DNA from: Syntrophomonadaceae bacterium | GTDB lineage: Bacteria; Bacillota; Syntrophomonadia; Syntrophomonadales; Syntrophomonadaceae | Reading direction: 5' to 3' | Length of the DNA: 34,116 nucleotides | Assembly (NCBI GenBank): GCA_012729495.1 | Contig: JAAYCZ010000310.1 | Span: 1 to 34,116, forward strand | Part shown: in pieces, positions 26,448 through 34,116 of the stretch | How positions within the stretch are numbered: position 1 is the stretch's first letter | Layout: the number at the start of each line of letters is the position of its first letter | The notes under the pieces: generated by a model | The model's database searches: none | What the model was told of the DNA's origin: nothing | What the model saw: only the letters and a program-made list of their open reading frames with translations | Made by a program: the position numbers and the translations under genes

Positions 26448-26900
26448 TCAGAATAAATATCGGGTCATAACCAGCGCATCTTCACCATTATCTGTATAAT
26501 AAGCTTTTCTGACTCCTGTCTGTACATAACCGAGTTTGTTATACATGCCTAAAGCAGCTTTATTGCTTGGTCTGACCTCCAGCAGAATACGGGTGGCCTG
26601 TTTGGTCCGGGCAATTTTCTCCAGCTCCCGCATCAAATCACTGCCGATTCCCTGTCCGTGATATTTACCGGCCACTGCCACATTGGTAATATGAGCTTCC
26701 TCGAAAACCACCCAAATTCCTCCGTAAGCAGCGATATCTCCGCCATCATCACAAACCAGATAATTGGCAAACTGGTTCTTCAATTCTCCCAGGTAGGAAT
26801 CCCGTGACCAGGGCAGACTGAATGATTCCTTTTCAATAATCATCACCTTGTCTACATCGGTTTCGGTCATTTTCCGCATCATATATTTTGTATTCAGCAA
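26448..26900 (-). CDS. rimI: GNAT acetyltransferase RimI
   Basis: A 150-residue N-acetyltransferase, probably acting on the N-terminus of ribosomal protein S18. The acetyl-CoA loop is YHGQGIGSDLM, preceded by the beta strand ITNVAVAGK. LLEVRPSNKAALGMYNKLGY is the standard second half (seen in pieces: EVRPSN, AALGMYNKLGY). The start is TTG, directly after the tsaB stop, with AAAGGAG 8 bases upstream; an internal ATG at residue 7 is less well placed. Its position between tsaB and tsaD is the common Firmicutes order. Confidence 0.9.
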   Translation of the reverse strand: MLNTKYMMRKMTETDVDKVMIIEKESFSLPWSRDSYLGELKNQFANYLVCDDGGDIAAYGGIWVVFEEAHITNVAVAGKYHGQGIGSDLMRELEKIARTKQATRILLEVRPSNKAALGMYNKLGYVQTGVRKAYYTDNGEDALVMTRYLF

Positions 26901-27617
26901 CTATAACGCTCCTTTGCCCAACCTGTATTCTGCTTCTGAAAGTCTCACATAAATCGGTCGCAGGGCATAAGCATCATCAAAATCATTCTTTATTGCCCTT
27001 TGCCAGGCCAGACTGCCCAGCGCTGCAGCCCGGGGCAACATCAACGGTCCCGGGGCTACCTGCAAAACGTCCTGAAAGTATTCCTGAAAAAACTCCTCGT
27101 AGGGATAAAAGCCATCTCCTAAAAGGGTTATATGGGGTTTTCCCAATACCGTTGCCAGCTCGCGTGCCCGAGCGGCCATCTCCTGAGGGGAACAGGCCAT
27201 ATCTTCAGTTAAACGCTGCGGGATGTCCCCGTCAGCAGCAAAATAAGCAGTATATACTTCCTGTTTGCGTGCATCCAGCAAAGGGCAAACCAAATTCTCG
27301 CTAAAGACAATATTGTGGGCCAGTACGTCCAGGGTCGAAATGCCTAGCAATGGTTTCCCGCAGGCCATGCTCAATCCCTTGGCAGTTGCCAGGCCAATTC
27401 TCAAACCGGTAAAGGAACCGGGACCAACCGTAACTGCTATGGCATCAAGATCAGCCACCGTAATCTCACAATCATGCAAAACCCGATCCACACCTGGCAT
27501 TAATGTCTCTGAATGGGTTTTCTTGAAGTTGATAAATTCTTCGCGCATTACCTTTTGATCATGGAGCAACGCCAGGCCGGCCACCGGGGTAGCGCTATCT
27601 ATGGCCAGAATGTACAA
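26901..27617 (-). CDS. tsaB: t6A synthesis protein TsaB
   Basis: A 238-residue ASKHA-fold paralogue of TsaD that forms the TsaB-TsaD heterodimer. ILAIDSATPVAGLAL (3-17) is the opening block and GPGSFTGLRIGLATAKGL (65-82) the family signature. It has no metal-binding HxxxH, as expected for TsaB. It starts with TTG, overlaps the end of tsaE by 23 bases and has AAGGA upstream. Confidence 0.95.
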   Translation of the reverse strand: MYILAIDSATPVAGLALLHDQKVMREEFINFKKTHSETLMPGVDRVLHDCEITVADLDAIAVTVGPGSFTGLRIGLATAKGLSMACGKPLLGISTLDVLAHNIVFSENLVCPLLDARKQEVYTAYFAADGDIPQRLTEDMACSPQEMAARARELATVLGKPHITLLGDGFYPYEEFFQEYFQDVLQVAPGPLMLPRAAALGSLAWQRAIKNDFDDAYALRPIYVRLSEAEYRLGKGAL

Positions 27618-28074
27618 ACTGCATCAATCCTTCTAGTTTTTTTTCATATTTTGCTCCCCGGGCAGTGATCTGCACGCAACGGGCAAGTTCATAATCATCG
27701 TAGAGAAGTGAAATCGTTACCAGCAAAGCTTCTGCCGGCAATGATTGATCTGTCAGGTTGGGCCATTCAATCAGGGATATGCCCTTTCGCTCAAGATAAT
27801 CTTCCAGTCCCAGATCAAATGTATCCCCTGTCTCCAGACGGTAAAAATCAAAATGGTAAAGGGGGGGATCAACTTCATAAATATTCATCAGGGTAAAGGT
27901 GGGGCTGGTTACCCGCCCATTATATCCCCTCGCTCTGGCAATCCCCCTCACCAGTGTGGTTTTACCCACACCCAGTTCGCCCATAAGATAAACAACATCA
28001 TCAGCTTCCAGCAGGGAAGCCATATGCTTTCCCAAGGCCAGCATTTCCTCTTCACTATTTATAATCAGATCCAT
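27595..28074 (-). CDS. tsaE: t6A synthesis ATPase TsaE
   Basis: A 159-residue P-loop ATPase that resets the TsaB-TsaD complex. The Walker A motif is GELGVGKTT (32-40). TSPTFTLMNIY and YHFDFYRL, then LIEWPNL, are family blocks. ATG start with GAGGTG close upstream. It begins 28 bases after the UDG gene. Confidence 0.95.
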   Translation of the reverse strand: MDLIINSEEEMLALGKHMASLLEADDVVYLMGELGVGKTTLVRGIARARGYNGRVTSPTFTLMNIYEVDPPLYHFDFYRLETGDTFDLGLEDYLERKGISLIEWPNLTDQSLPAEALLVTISLLYDDYELARCVQITARGAKYEKKLEGLMQFVHSGHR

Positions 28075-28102
28075 TTATTCACCTCAAAATCTGCTTCGTC
28101 AT

Positions 28103-28798
28103 TTATAGCAGAGCCCGGTAATCATCCCGGATTAGCTTAAAATCTTCCCAGACAGGGCGCTTGTAATTAGGGTTTCTCAGCAGAGCTGCCGGATGATAGG
28201 TAGGCATTATTTTTATTCCGTTTCTCTGCAGCCACTTCCCGCGCAGCTGACTGATCTTGGCGCGGGGGTCAACCACTGCCTGGGTGGCCATAGCGCCTAG
28301 GCAGACAATGATTTGGGGCTGAATGATTCTGATTTCCGCCTCGAGATAATTGCGGCATACTTTGACCTCATCGGGGTTAGGCAGACGGTTGCCGGGTGGC
28401 CTGCATTTCACCACATTGGTTATATAGACCTCTTCCCTTTTAAATTCAGCCGCAGTCAGAATCTGGTTTAACAGTTGACCGGCACGCCCCACAAAAGGAA
28501 GGCCCTGCTCATCTTCATCACTACCAGGCCCTTCGCCTACAAAAATGATTTTCGAATTTACGTTGCCGGTACTGAATACCACCTGTTTACAAGTCTCCCG
28601 TAGACGGCAGCCTTTACAGCCAAGGGCTTTATTTTTAAGCATTTGTACGTCATGAAAATCTAAATAGGCTTCTTCGATCTTTACCCCGGGCAGGAAAGCG
28701 ATATCCTGAACCATTTCAGATACAATGCTCGCGGTGGTATTCTCCACCTGCTTTTGGGGTTCTTCTTCGTCAAACAAACCCTGCTGCTCAATAATCAT
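28103..28798 (-). CDS. Uracil-DNA glycosylase, family 4 (Fe-S)
   Basis: A 231-residue repair enzyme that removes uracil from DNA. Motif A is GEGPGSDED (88-96) and motif B HPAALLRNP (202-210). The four 4Fe-4S ligands are C61, C64, C132 and C148, with the spacing of family 4. About 50 extra residues before the core carry no recognised domain. The start is ATG, with GGGGAGGGGAAAG upstream. First gene of the block with tsaE; the link to tRNA modification is positional only. Confidence 0.93.
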   Translation of the reverse strand: MIIEQQGLFDEEEPQKQVENTTASIVSEMVQDIAFLPGVKIEEAYLDFHDVQMLKNKALGCKGCRLRETCKQVVFSTGNVNSKIIFVGEGPGSDEDEQGLPFVGRAGQLLNQILTAAEFKREEVYITNVVKCRPPGNRLPNPDEVKVCRNYLEAEIRIIQPQIIVCLGAMATQAVVDPRAKISQLRGKWLQRNGIKIMPTYHPAALLRNPNYKRPVWEDFKLIRDDYRALL

Positions 28799-28916
28799 TC
28801 TTTCCCCTCCCCTGATGTTTTAACCATTGGCTGGCATATGGCCGGCCCGGTAAGCCTTTTAATATTCATGAACATTATATCTGATTTGACCCATTTTGAC
28901 GAATAAAGAAATAAAT

Positions 28917-28954
28917 CGGACTCCGCAATACAGGGTTGCATTGCCGGAAGTCCG
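28917..28954 (-). terminator. Probable terminator of dapA
   Basis: CGGACT (28917-28922) pairs with AGTCCG (28949-28954) and GCAAT with ATTGC inside, with two bulges. The minus strand continues ATTTATTTCTTTATT, a broken T-run. It lies about 55 bases after the dapA stop. Confidence 0.6.
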
Positions 28955-29007
28955 AAAATTTAATAAATCCAATTACTGCGGCTGCAGATAGACTGGATTA
29001 CGGATTA

Positions 29008-29898
29008 TTACCTGAGCAGACCATAATTTTTCATTTCCTGCTCCAGGATCGCCAGGTTCTTCTCACTCATTTCCACCAGCGGCATGCGGCAGTTTCCTAC
29101 ATTCATGCCCAGCAAATTGAGCGCTGCTTTGATAGGGATAGGGCTTACTTCAATAAATAAAGCTTTGATCAGATTCAAAGATCTAAGCTGGAATTTCCTG
29201 GCCCCTTCAACATCACCTGCTAAATAAAGAGTTACCATTTGATGAAAATCAGCCGGTATAAGATTGGCGGTGGTTGAAATTACACCTTTTCCGCCCAGGG
29301 ACAGCATCGGTACTACCATGCTGTCATCGCCGGAATAAAGCGTGAAATCTTCTGCGCATAAATTGATTATATCCCCGGCCTGGGCCATATTGCATTCTTT
29401 GATGGCAACGATATTATCAATCAGCGATAATTCCTGTACCGTCTCAGGATTTATATTCAGATTGGTTCTGGAGGGTACATTGTAAAGGATTACCGGTAAG
29501 TGAACACTGTCGGCGATGGCTTTGAAATGGGCATACAAACCCTTTTGCGTAGTTTTATTGTAATAGGGGGTTACGGATAGTATGCCATCAGCTCCGGCCA
29601 TTTCAGCTGCTTTTGACAACTTAATACCGTGGCTGGTATGATTGCTGCCGGTACCGGCAATAACCGGAACTCTTTTATGAACTTGTTGAACTGTAAACTG
29701 AATAGCAGCAATATGGTCATCATCAAGGATGGTACTGGCTTCTCCGGTTGTTCCGCAAACAACGATGGCATCGGTATCATTGGCAATCTGGAATTCAATT
29801 AATTCCGCCAGCTTGTCGTAATCAATCAGATCATTTTTAAAAGGAGTGATAATGGCCACAGCTGACCCGGAAAATAAAATCGGTTTACTCATTTGCAT
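29008..29898 (-). CDS. dapA: 4-hydroxy-tetrahydrodipicolinate synthase
   Basis: A 296-residue TIM-barrel enzyme, the first committed step of lysine and diaminopimelate synthesis. K167 in VAIKECN forms the Schiff base with pyruvate, Y139 in LYNVPSRTN is the catalytic Tyr, and GTTGEA (49-54) binds pyruvate carboxylate. The ATG at 29898 is taken; the ATG at 29892 fits the GAGAGGA ribosome binding site equally well. It stands alone, without other dap genes, divergent from a LysR regulator, so regulation by it is possible. No lysine riboswitch was recognised in the leader. Confidence 0.95.
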   Translation of the reverse strand: MQMSKPILFSGSAVAIITPFKNDLIDYDKLAELIEFQIANDTDAIVVCGTTGEASTILDDDHIAAIQFTVQQVHKRVPVIAGTGSNHTSHGIKLSKAAEMAGADGILSVTPYYNKTTQKGLYAHFKAIADSVHLPVILYNVPSRTNLNINPETVQELSLIDNIVAIKECNMAQAGDIINLCAEDFTLYSGDDSMVVPMLSLGGKGVISTTANLIPADFHQMVTLYLAGDVEGARKFQLRSLNLIKALFIEVSPIPIKAALNLLGMNVGNCRMPLVEMSEKNLAILEQEMKNYGLLR

Positions 29899-30198
29899 TC
29901 ATCCTCTCTTGAAATTCAAAGCAATCATTAACGTTGATCATGCAAAATGAAACGATTGCATCGTTAACTTTTATCCCCAACCGCATCGAAATGTTGTTGT
30001 TTCCAGAAGATAAAGATATTATATTGCACTTGGCATAATGCTTTTCGTTCTCATTTTTGCATTATTTAAAATTCCTTAATAAGATTTAACTGGTCATTTC
30101 CTCAAAACTAACTTATCATCAAATTATCATCCAGTAAAATAGATTGATTTGATGACATCAATCTGTTTAATTAATAGCAGGAAAGTACGGAGGCTAGA
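29899..30198. other. dapA/lysR divergent intergenic region with palindromes
   Basis: 300 AT-rich bases. Two perfect inverted repeats stand out: AACGAT-TGC-ATCGTT (29951-29965), near dapA, with AACGTT repeated just beside it at 29930-29935, and AGATTGAT-N8-ATCAATCT (30141-30164), 34 bases before the lysR ATG. Both have a layout fit for LysR-type operators (T-N11-A). Nothing coding was seen. Confidence 0.5.
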
Positions 30199-31134
30199 AT
30201 GGAATTACGTCAGTTGAAAATATTCGTTACGGTTGTGGAAGAAGGAAGCTTTACGCGCGCCGCTCAAAAGATGGGCTATGTCCAGTCAAACATTACCACC
30301 CAGATCCGTTTGCTGGAAGAAGAGTTTAACACCAAACTATTTGAACGTTTGGGCAAAAGGATAGCTTTGACAATTGACGGCGAGAAGCTGCTGTATCATG
30401 CCAAAAGATTGTTAAGATATGCTGATGAGATCAAGGAAACCATGACTTCCACCCCAGAGCCCAGCGGTATTTTAAACATCGGTATCGCCGAGTCACTGTG
30501 TATTTTTAAACTGCCGGCCTTGCTGAAGGAATACAGCCGTCTTTATCCCCAGGTAAAACTGGTTATACGACAGGGAACGCCGCTGGATTTTCAACGCTGG
30601 CTGCATGATAACACCATCGATGTAGCCTTTTCCCTGGATGGTTTAATCAAAGATGATAATCTGCTGGTACGCATATTATGTGAAGAACCCATGATCATTG
30701 TGGCCAACCGGGAACACCCCCTGACCGTTAAAGGTTTTATCGAGCTTAAAGATATCAGCGGGGAATCCTTTATCTTTACAGAACGTGACTGCAGTTACCG
30801 CTCCGTGATGGAAAAATATTTTGCCGAATATAAAGTCCAGCCGCTATCCTCTTATGAGTTTGACAGCATTGAAGCCATCAAACAGTTTGTTCTAAGCGGT
30901 CTGGGCATCGCCTTGCTGCCTTATGCGGCAGTTGAAAAAGAATTAGCCGCCGGCAACATGGTTGATCTTAAATTGAATGAACCGAAAATTGAAATGTTTA
31001 CCCAAATCGTCTTTCACAAAAACAAATGGCTTTCTCCGGCCCTGCAATCGTTGTTGGATCTGGTCAATGCATATTTTAATGCAGAAATAAATAAAACCGG
31101 AGATAATCAGATCGGTTGCGCAAAACCATTCTGA
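30199..31134 (+). CDS. LysR-family transcriptional regulator
   Basis: A 311-residue regulator. The N-terminal winged helix-turn-helix covers residues 1-60 (ELRQLKIFVTVVEEGSFTRA at 2-21, then QSNITTQIRLLEEE). After a linker helix, the effector-binding domain runs from about 88 to 295 with two periplasmic-binding-protein-like lobes (LNIGIAESL; VIVANREHPL-like IIVANREHPL; GLGIALLPYAAV). The length is normal. CGGAGG lies 7 bases before the ATG. It diverges from dapA, and the palindromes between them are its likely binding sites. The effector is unknown. Confidence 0.93.
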   Translation: MELRQLKIFVTVVEEGSFTRAAQKMGYVQSNITTQIRLLEEEFNTKLFERLGKRIALTIDGEKLLYHAKRLLRYADEIKETMTSTPEPSGILNIGIAESLCIFKLPALLKEYSRLYPQVKLVIRQGTPLDFQRWLHDNTIDVAFSLDGLIKDDNLLVRILCEEPMIIVANREHPLTVKGFIELKDISGESFIFTERDCSYRSVMEKYFAEYKVQPLSSYEFDSIEAIKQFVLSGLGIALLPYAAVEKELAAGNMVDLKLNEPKIEMFTQIVFHKNKWLSPALQSLLDLVNAYFNAEINKTGDNQIGCAKPF

Positions 31135-31158
31135 CCTCCCCGGTTGCTGTTTAAAATC

Positions 31159-32517
31159 TTATTGGTCCGATATTTTTTCTGCCAGCAAATCGTACAACTC
31201 CGTGAATCCGTTGCCGATCCGCCAGAAGGAAACCCCCGCCAGATTATGACTCCGGGCTACATCAAGCTTGGCCTGCAAACTCGCCCTATTTTCAAGCCAT
31301 ATCCGATGATTTACGCCGCTATGGTCAACATAACTGTAGTAAGGACTCATACTGGCTTCATCAAATGATTCTGTCAGCTTATACTGGCTCTTCAAGCCCT
31401 GCAATCGCTTGGCCGTAACCGTAGTAGTACTGATCCCTTCTCCCCAGTCATAACCGTAGGTAGGCAGCCCCAGCAGTAATTTTTCCGCCGGGATGATGGT
31501 CTTGAGGTAAGAAACCACATCCTGCACCCACCATAAAGGAGCCACCGGTCCGGCAGGACTGGTCTTGTAACTGTAGTCATAGGCCATGATGACCACCCGG
31601 TCGGCAATCTCCCCGATAGCGGCATAATCATAACCGGCCAGCCAGCTCTGGGGCTTGGTGCAGGCAAATAGCGCCACCGATAACTGCTTGTCAGTGCCCA
31701 GACTTTGTTTAAGCTCCTGCAAAAATCGGGTAAAATTATCCCGGTCACCCTGTCCGAGAAATTCAAAATCGATATTTACGCCGTCATATTTACTTTGTTT
31801 TACCTGCTCGCATAATTGCGCAATTAAATATTGACGTCGGCCAGGATCGGAAAGCAGAGCATGCATGCCAACCTTATCCATAAAAACCACACTAGCATGG
31901 GTTTTAATATTGTTATCCCGGGCAAACTGTAAAATTTTATCATAATCATCCTGGTATTCATAAAAAAGGTCACCGTCAGCATTGGTTTCAAACCAGCGCA
32001 GCGCTACATCGGTAATTGAATCAGCATTCTCCTTGAATTCATCAAAAGAGCGATAGTAATAGTAGGCAAATACTTCACTTTTCGCTGGATTAAAATTAAT
32101 GCTGACTTCTCTGACCACAGCGTTCCAAGTTACCCGAGCGGATAGTTGTTCCATCAGAAACCGCAGAGGAATATAAGTACGGCTTTGATATATGTAGGGA
32201 GCAACATCCAAATTTATGTATTCACCGTCAATGCTGACGGTATGGCTTGCTATCCTGAAAACAAAATGCTTGTCCCGACATACAATGCTCACCTCGGCAG
32301 TTTCAGCATTCCACTCCACTGAGCCTTGCAAGGCCGGATCTTCAATAACATAACGAATCGGGATCATGGTTCGTCCATCAACGATCTGACAGGAGGGATC
32401 AAACATTCTTGGTTGTCCGTCTATTTTTATGGCCGGACCGGTATGGGCGGACAACGTTCCAGAACCTGCAAACAAAAACATAAAAACAAAAGCGCATAAA
32501 AGATAAAATCGTTGCAT
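31159..32517 (-). CDS. Secreted GH18 hydrolase with copper-amine-oxidase-like N-terminal domain
   Basis: A 452-residue exported protein. A signal peptide fills about 1-24 (hydrophobic LLCAFVFMFLFAGSG, cleavage near SAHT). Residues 30-142 hold two copies of the copper amine oxidase N-like fold common in clostridial envelope proteins (RTMIPIRYVIED, SRTYIPLRFLMEQL). Residues 148-450 are a GH18 barrel of the YaaH/SleL type; the catalytic motif is DGVNIDFE (245-252) with E252 as the acid, and VVIMAYDYSY and GVSFWRIGNG complete it. The substrate is probably peptidoglycan or another N-acetylhexosamine polymer, perhaps in the spore cortex. CAGGAG lies 8 bases before the ATG. Its last bases face lysR. 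Confidence 0.88.
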   Translation of the reverse strand: MQRFYLLCAFVFMFLFAGSGTLSAHTGPAIKIDGQPRMFDPSCQIVDGRTMIPIRYVIEDPALQGSVEWNAETAEVSIVCRDKHFVFRIASHTVSIDGEYINLDVAPYIYQSRTYIPLRFLMEQLSARVTWNAVVREVSINFNPAKSEVFAYYYYRSFDEFKENADSITDVALRWFETNADGDLFYEYQDDYDKILQFARDNNIKTHASVVFMDKVGMHALLSDPGRRQYLIAQLCEQVKQSKYDGVNIDFEFLGQGDRDNFTRFLQELKQSLGTDKQLSVALFACTKPQSWLAGYDYAAIGEIADRVVIMAYDYSYKTSPAGPVAPLWWVQDVVSYLKTIIPAEKLLLGLPTYGYDWGEGISTTTVTAKRLQGLKSQYKLTESFDEASMSPYYSYVDHSGVNHRIWLENRASLQAKLDVARSHNLAGVSFWRIGNGFTELYDLLAEKISDQ

Positions 32518-32742
32518 AGCTTCAACTCCTGAAATTAAATCTATATTTTAAAATTCTTAATCGGGTCGGAAATCCCTTGATGAAAATGTTGGTAAATTGA
32601 GAAGGAATGTGAAATGATAGCAGTCATGACCGCCCATCCACCCTTGTCACCCTACCTGGGGCTTTGCAGAAGCTATGAAAGGTATTTCCCGCAGCAGAGG
32701 TAGTTTAAAACTGAATAATATAGATTTTTCCGGCGGCTGATA
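32518..32742 (-). other. Long unexplained spacer before the GH18 gene
   Basis: 225 bases between the 63-residue gene and the GH18 gene. The part from 32600 to 32705 is richer in G+C than its flanks and, on the minus strand, carries GGGTGACAAGGGTGGATGGG-like G-rich repeats. On the plus strand, a 29-codon frame (ATG at 32614, AAGGA upstream) is open. I compared the minus-strand sequence with c-di-AMP, c-di-GMP, cobalamin and ZTP riboswitch consensus from memory and found no convincing match. Confidence 0.3.
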
Positions 32743-32934
32743 TCAATGCTTTAACTTGCTGCGGGGAAAAAGATATTCCAGTTCTTCCCGGGAAACATGC
32801 ACCATATTATCCTGGTTGATAACCGCCAGGATCACCATTTCTTCACCGCTGTATTCTTCTTTATAAGAAGCGATTACACAAACCGTCATCATGATACCTT
32901 CCATATAGACGGTAAATAAATCTCCCCTATTCAA
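32743..32934 (-). CDS. Small protein, 63 residues, unknown
   Basis: A TTG at 32934 lies 7 bases after GGAGG and overlaps the amidohydrolase stop codon in a TTGAATAG junction, a normal coupled start. The product begins NRGDLFTVYMEG and ends EELEYLFPRSKLKH. It has a short beta-rich core (TVCVIASYKEEY, MVILAVINQDNMVHV) suited to a small barrel or hook, with a basic end. The frame is open further up to an ATG at 32958 that has no ribosome binding site. Function unknown; expression is tied to the amidohydrolase. Confidence 0.75.
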   Translation of the reverse strand: MNRGDLFTVYMEGIMMTVCVIASYKEEYSGEEMVILAVINQDNMVHVSREELEYLFPRSKLKH

Positions 32935-34072
32935 TCTGATTCCTCCAAAGCAAACCATCTACAAAGACTGCCTCCACAACGGAACGGAAATCAAGCGGAT
33001 GACCGCTGAATATTACCAAATCAGCCCGTTTTCCAGCTTTGATGCTGCCCAGTTCATCTTCTACCCTTAAAAATCTGGCCGGCATGGCAGTAATCGCCTG
33101 CAAAGCCTTTTCTTCACTCAGTCCTTCCCTTGCAGCCAGGGCCGCGCATACCCGGAGGTGCTCAATCGGAACGACAGGATGGTCTGTTATCAGCGAAAAC
33201 TTTACGTCTCTTTCCGCCAGCAGCCGTGCATTTTTGAAAGAAACCGCCTTCATTTCAACTTTGGCCCGGTTGACCAGCAACGGTCCCAAAAATACGCCGA
33301 CCTGGCGCTTTATCAACTCGTCTGCGACCAGATGGGCTTCGGTTCCATGCTGGATCAGAAGATCAAGGTGAAATTCATCCATAATCCGCAGTGCCGTAAT
33401 GATATCATCTGCCCGGTGTACATGCAGCAGAAGCGGCATTTCCCGGCGCAAAACCTTGAAAACCGGTGCTTGGGCATAAGCCTCGCCGCCATCGAGATCA
33501 GGTTTATCAATTATCCGGGAGGCCTTGAACAGCGCTTCCCGCAGCAGACTGGCACTGGCCATGCGGGTCTGTGGGGTCTTTTTTTCTGTGCCGTACACTC
33601 GTTTGGGGTTTTCTCCCAGGGCAGCTTTCAATCCCCAGGGGTTTCTATAGATCATTTCAGCCGGTCCTGCCGCCAGCGTTTTCAGGAAAGCGGCCTGCCC
33701 GCCAAGGACATTGGCACTGCCGGGCATGATCATAGCTCTGGTTATGCCGCCGCGCAGGGCATCATTAAAACCAAGATCAAAATAATTGATTCCATCAACT
33801 GCTTGTAACTGCGGGGTCACAGGGTTGGTTACCTCGTTGACATCATCTCCTTCAACCCGGTAAATCTCTTCTTCCAGGCCCAGGTGAGTATGCGCATCGA
33901 TAAAACCCGGACAGATGTATTTGCCTTGGGCCTCTATGAGTGTATATCCCTCGGGAGGCTGGATGCCGTAATCTATCTGCCTGATCCGATCACCTTCTAT
34001 TAATATCATGGCATCGTTAATAATGCCGGGCTGATCCATGGTAATTATTTTTCCGCCTCGAATCGCATACAT
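32927..34072 (-). CDS. Metal-dependent amidohydrolase (imidazolonepropionase-like)
   Basis: A 381-residue amidohydrolase-superfamily enzyme with a beta sandwich at each end and a TIM barrel between. The ligands are H61 and H63 (DAHTHLG), H217 and H219 (LLHVHRADD), H242 (IQHGTEAH) and D297 (ITDHP); the segment GLKAALGENPKR (147-158) stands where related enzymes may carry a carboxylated Lys. The C-terminal GSIKAGKRADLVIFSGHPLD is typical. These enzymes cleave amide or cyclic amide bonds, and the substrate cannot be told from sequence; it is too unlike HutI to use that name. GGGAGGAAAG lies upstream of the ATG. First gene of a pair with the 63-residue protein. Confidence 0.88.
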   Translation of the reverse strand: MYAIRGGKIITMDQPGIINDAMILIEGDRIRQIDYGIQPPEGYTLIEAQGKYICPGFIDAHTHLGLEEEIYRVEGDDVNEVTNPVTPQLQAVDGINYFDLGFNDALRGGITRAMIMPGSANVLGGQAAFLKTLAAGPAEMIYRNPWGLKAALGENPKRVYGTEKKTPQTRMASASLLREALFKASRIIDKPDLDGGEAYAQAPVFKVLRREMPLLLHVHRADDIITALRIMDEFHLDLLIQHGTEAHLVADELIKRQVGVFLGPLLVNRAKVEMKAVSFKNARLLAERDVKFSLITDHPVVPIEHLRVCAALAAREGLSEEKALQAITAMPARFLRVEDELGSIKAGKRADLVIFSGHPLDFRSVVEAVFVDGLLWRNQIE

Positions 34073-34116
34073 CTTCTTGCTTTCCTCCCTTGTTCTACAT
34101 TTTATGTTGATTCAAC

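Noticed and set aside
32518-32742. Known riboswitch before the GH18 gene
   Set aside because: Consensus cores recalled for c-di-AMP, c-di-GMP, cobalamin and ZTP riboswitches do not fit.
33158-33808. 216-codon plus-strand open frame
   Set aside because: Antisense shadow of the amidohydrolase gene.

Overview
The window looks like a chromosomal segment of an anaerobic, syntrophic-type clostridium (Firmicutes), most like Syntrophomonas and its relatives. The grounds are strong Shine-Dalgarno sequences with many TTG and GTG starts, a CIRCE-controlled groES-groEL pair, the Bacillus/Clostridium gene order tsaE-tsaB-rimI-tsaD, a 610-residue acyl-CoA dehydrogenase of the kind abundant in fatty-acid-oxidising syntrophs, a rubrerythrin-like protein, and a decayed HdrD-like iron-sulfur oxidoreductase. 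The assignment is inference from gene content; no rRNA or tRNA was seen.

Layout. 1-8046 is a glycan region: the tail of an unknown gene, a GT4 glycosyltransferase and an (alpha/alpha)6-like protein on +, then topB (topoisomerase III) and a very large glycosyltransferase/GH130 phosphorylase fusion on -. 8047-14913 is accessory metabolism: a small Cys-rich protein, acyl-CoA dehydrogenase, oligoendopeptidase F, a rubrerythrin-like protein, a VOC (epimerase/glyoxalase) protein, the HdrD-like pseudogene and a membrane-anchored LolA-like protein. 15289-19140 holds glutamine synthetase and the groESL operon with its promoter and CIRCE operator. 19282-21928 is a molybdenum-cofactor operon (a 57-residue protein, moaA, moaC, MOSC, mogA). 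22176-23582 is an NfeD/SPFH membrane pair.

23897-28798 is a conserved housekeeping block on -: family-4 uracil-DNA glycosylase, tsaE, tsaB, rimI, tsaD, then an intergenic cluster of DnaA boxes, lgt and 5-formyltetrahydrofolate cyclo-ligase. 29008-34072 holds dapA, a divergent LysR regulator with palindromes in the shared intergenic region, a secreted GH18 hydrolase with a copper-amine-oxidase-like N-terminal domain, a 63-residue protein and a metal-dependent amidohydrolase.

How genes work together: TsaB, TsaD and TsaE make the t6A modification of tRNA; MoaA and MoaC make cPMP and MogA adenylates molybdopterin, probably for formate dehydrogenase or similar enzymes; NfeD and SPFH probably form one membrane complex; the GT4, the toroid protein and the GT-GH130 fusion probably make or recycle one mannose-type glycan. 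The most notable items are the DnaA-box cluster next to tsaD, the HdrD-like pseudogene, the GT-GH130 fusion with a changed DxD motif, and two small proteins. Several start codons were moved to fit Shine-Dalgarno spacing (moaA, moaC, MOSC, nfeD, lgt, and the 63- and 59-residue proteins).
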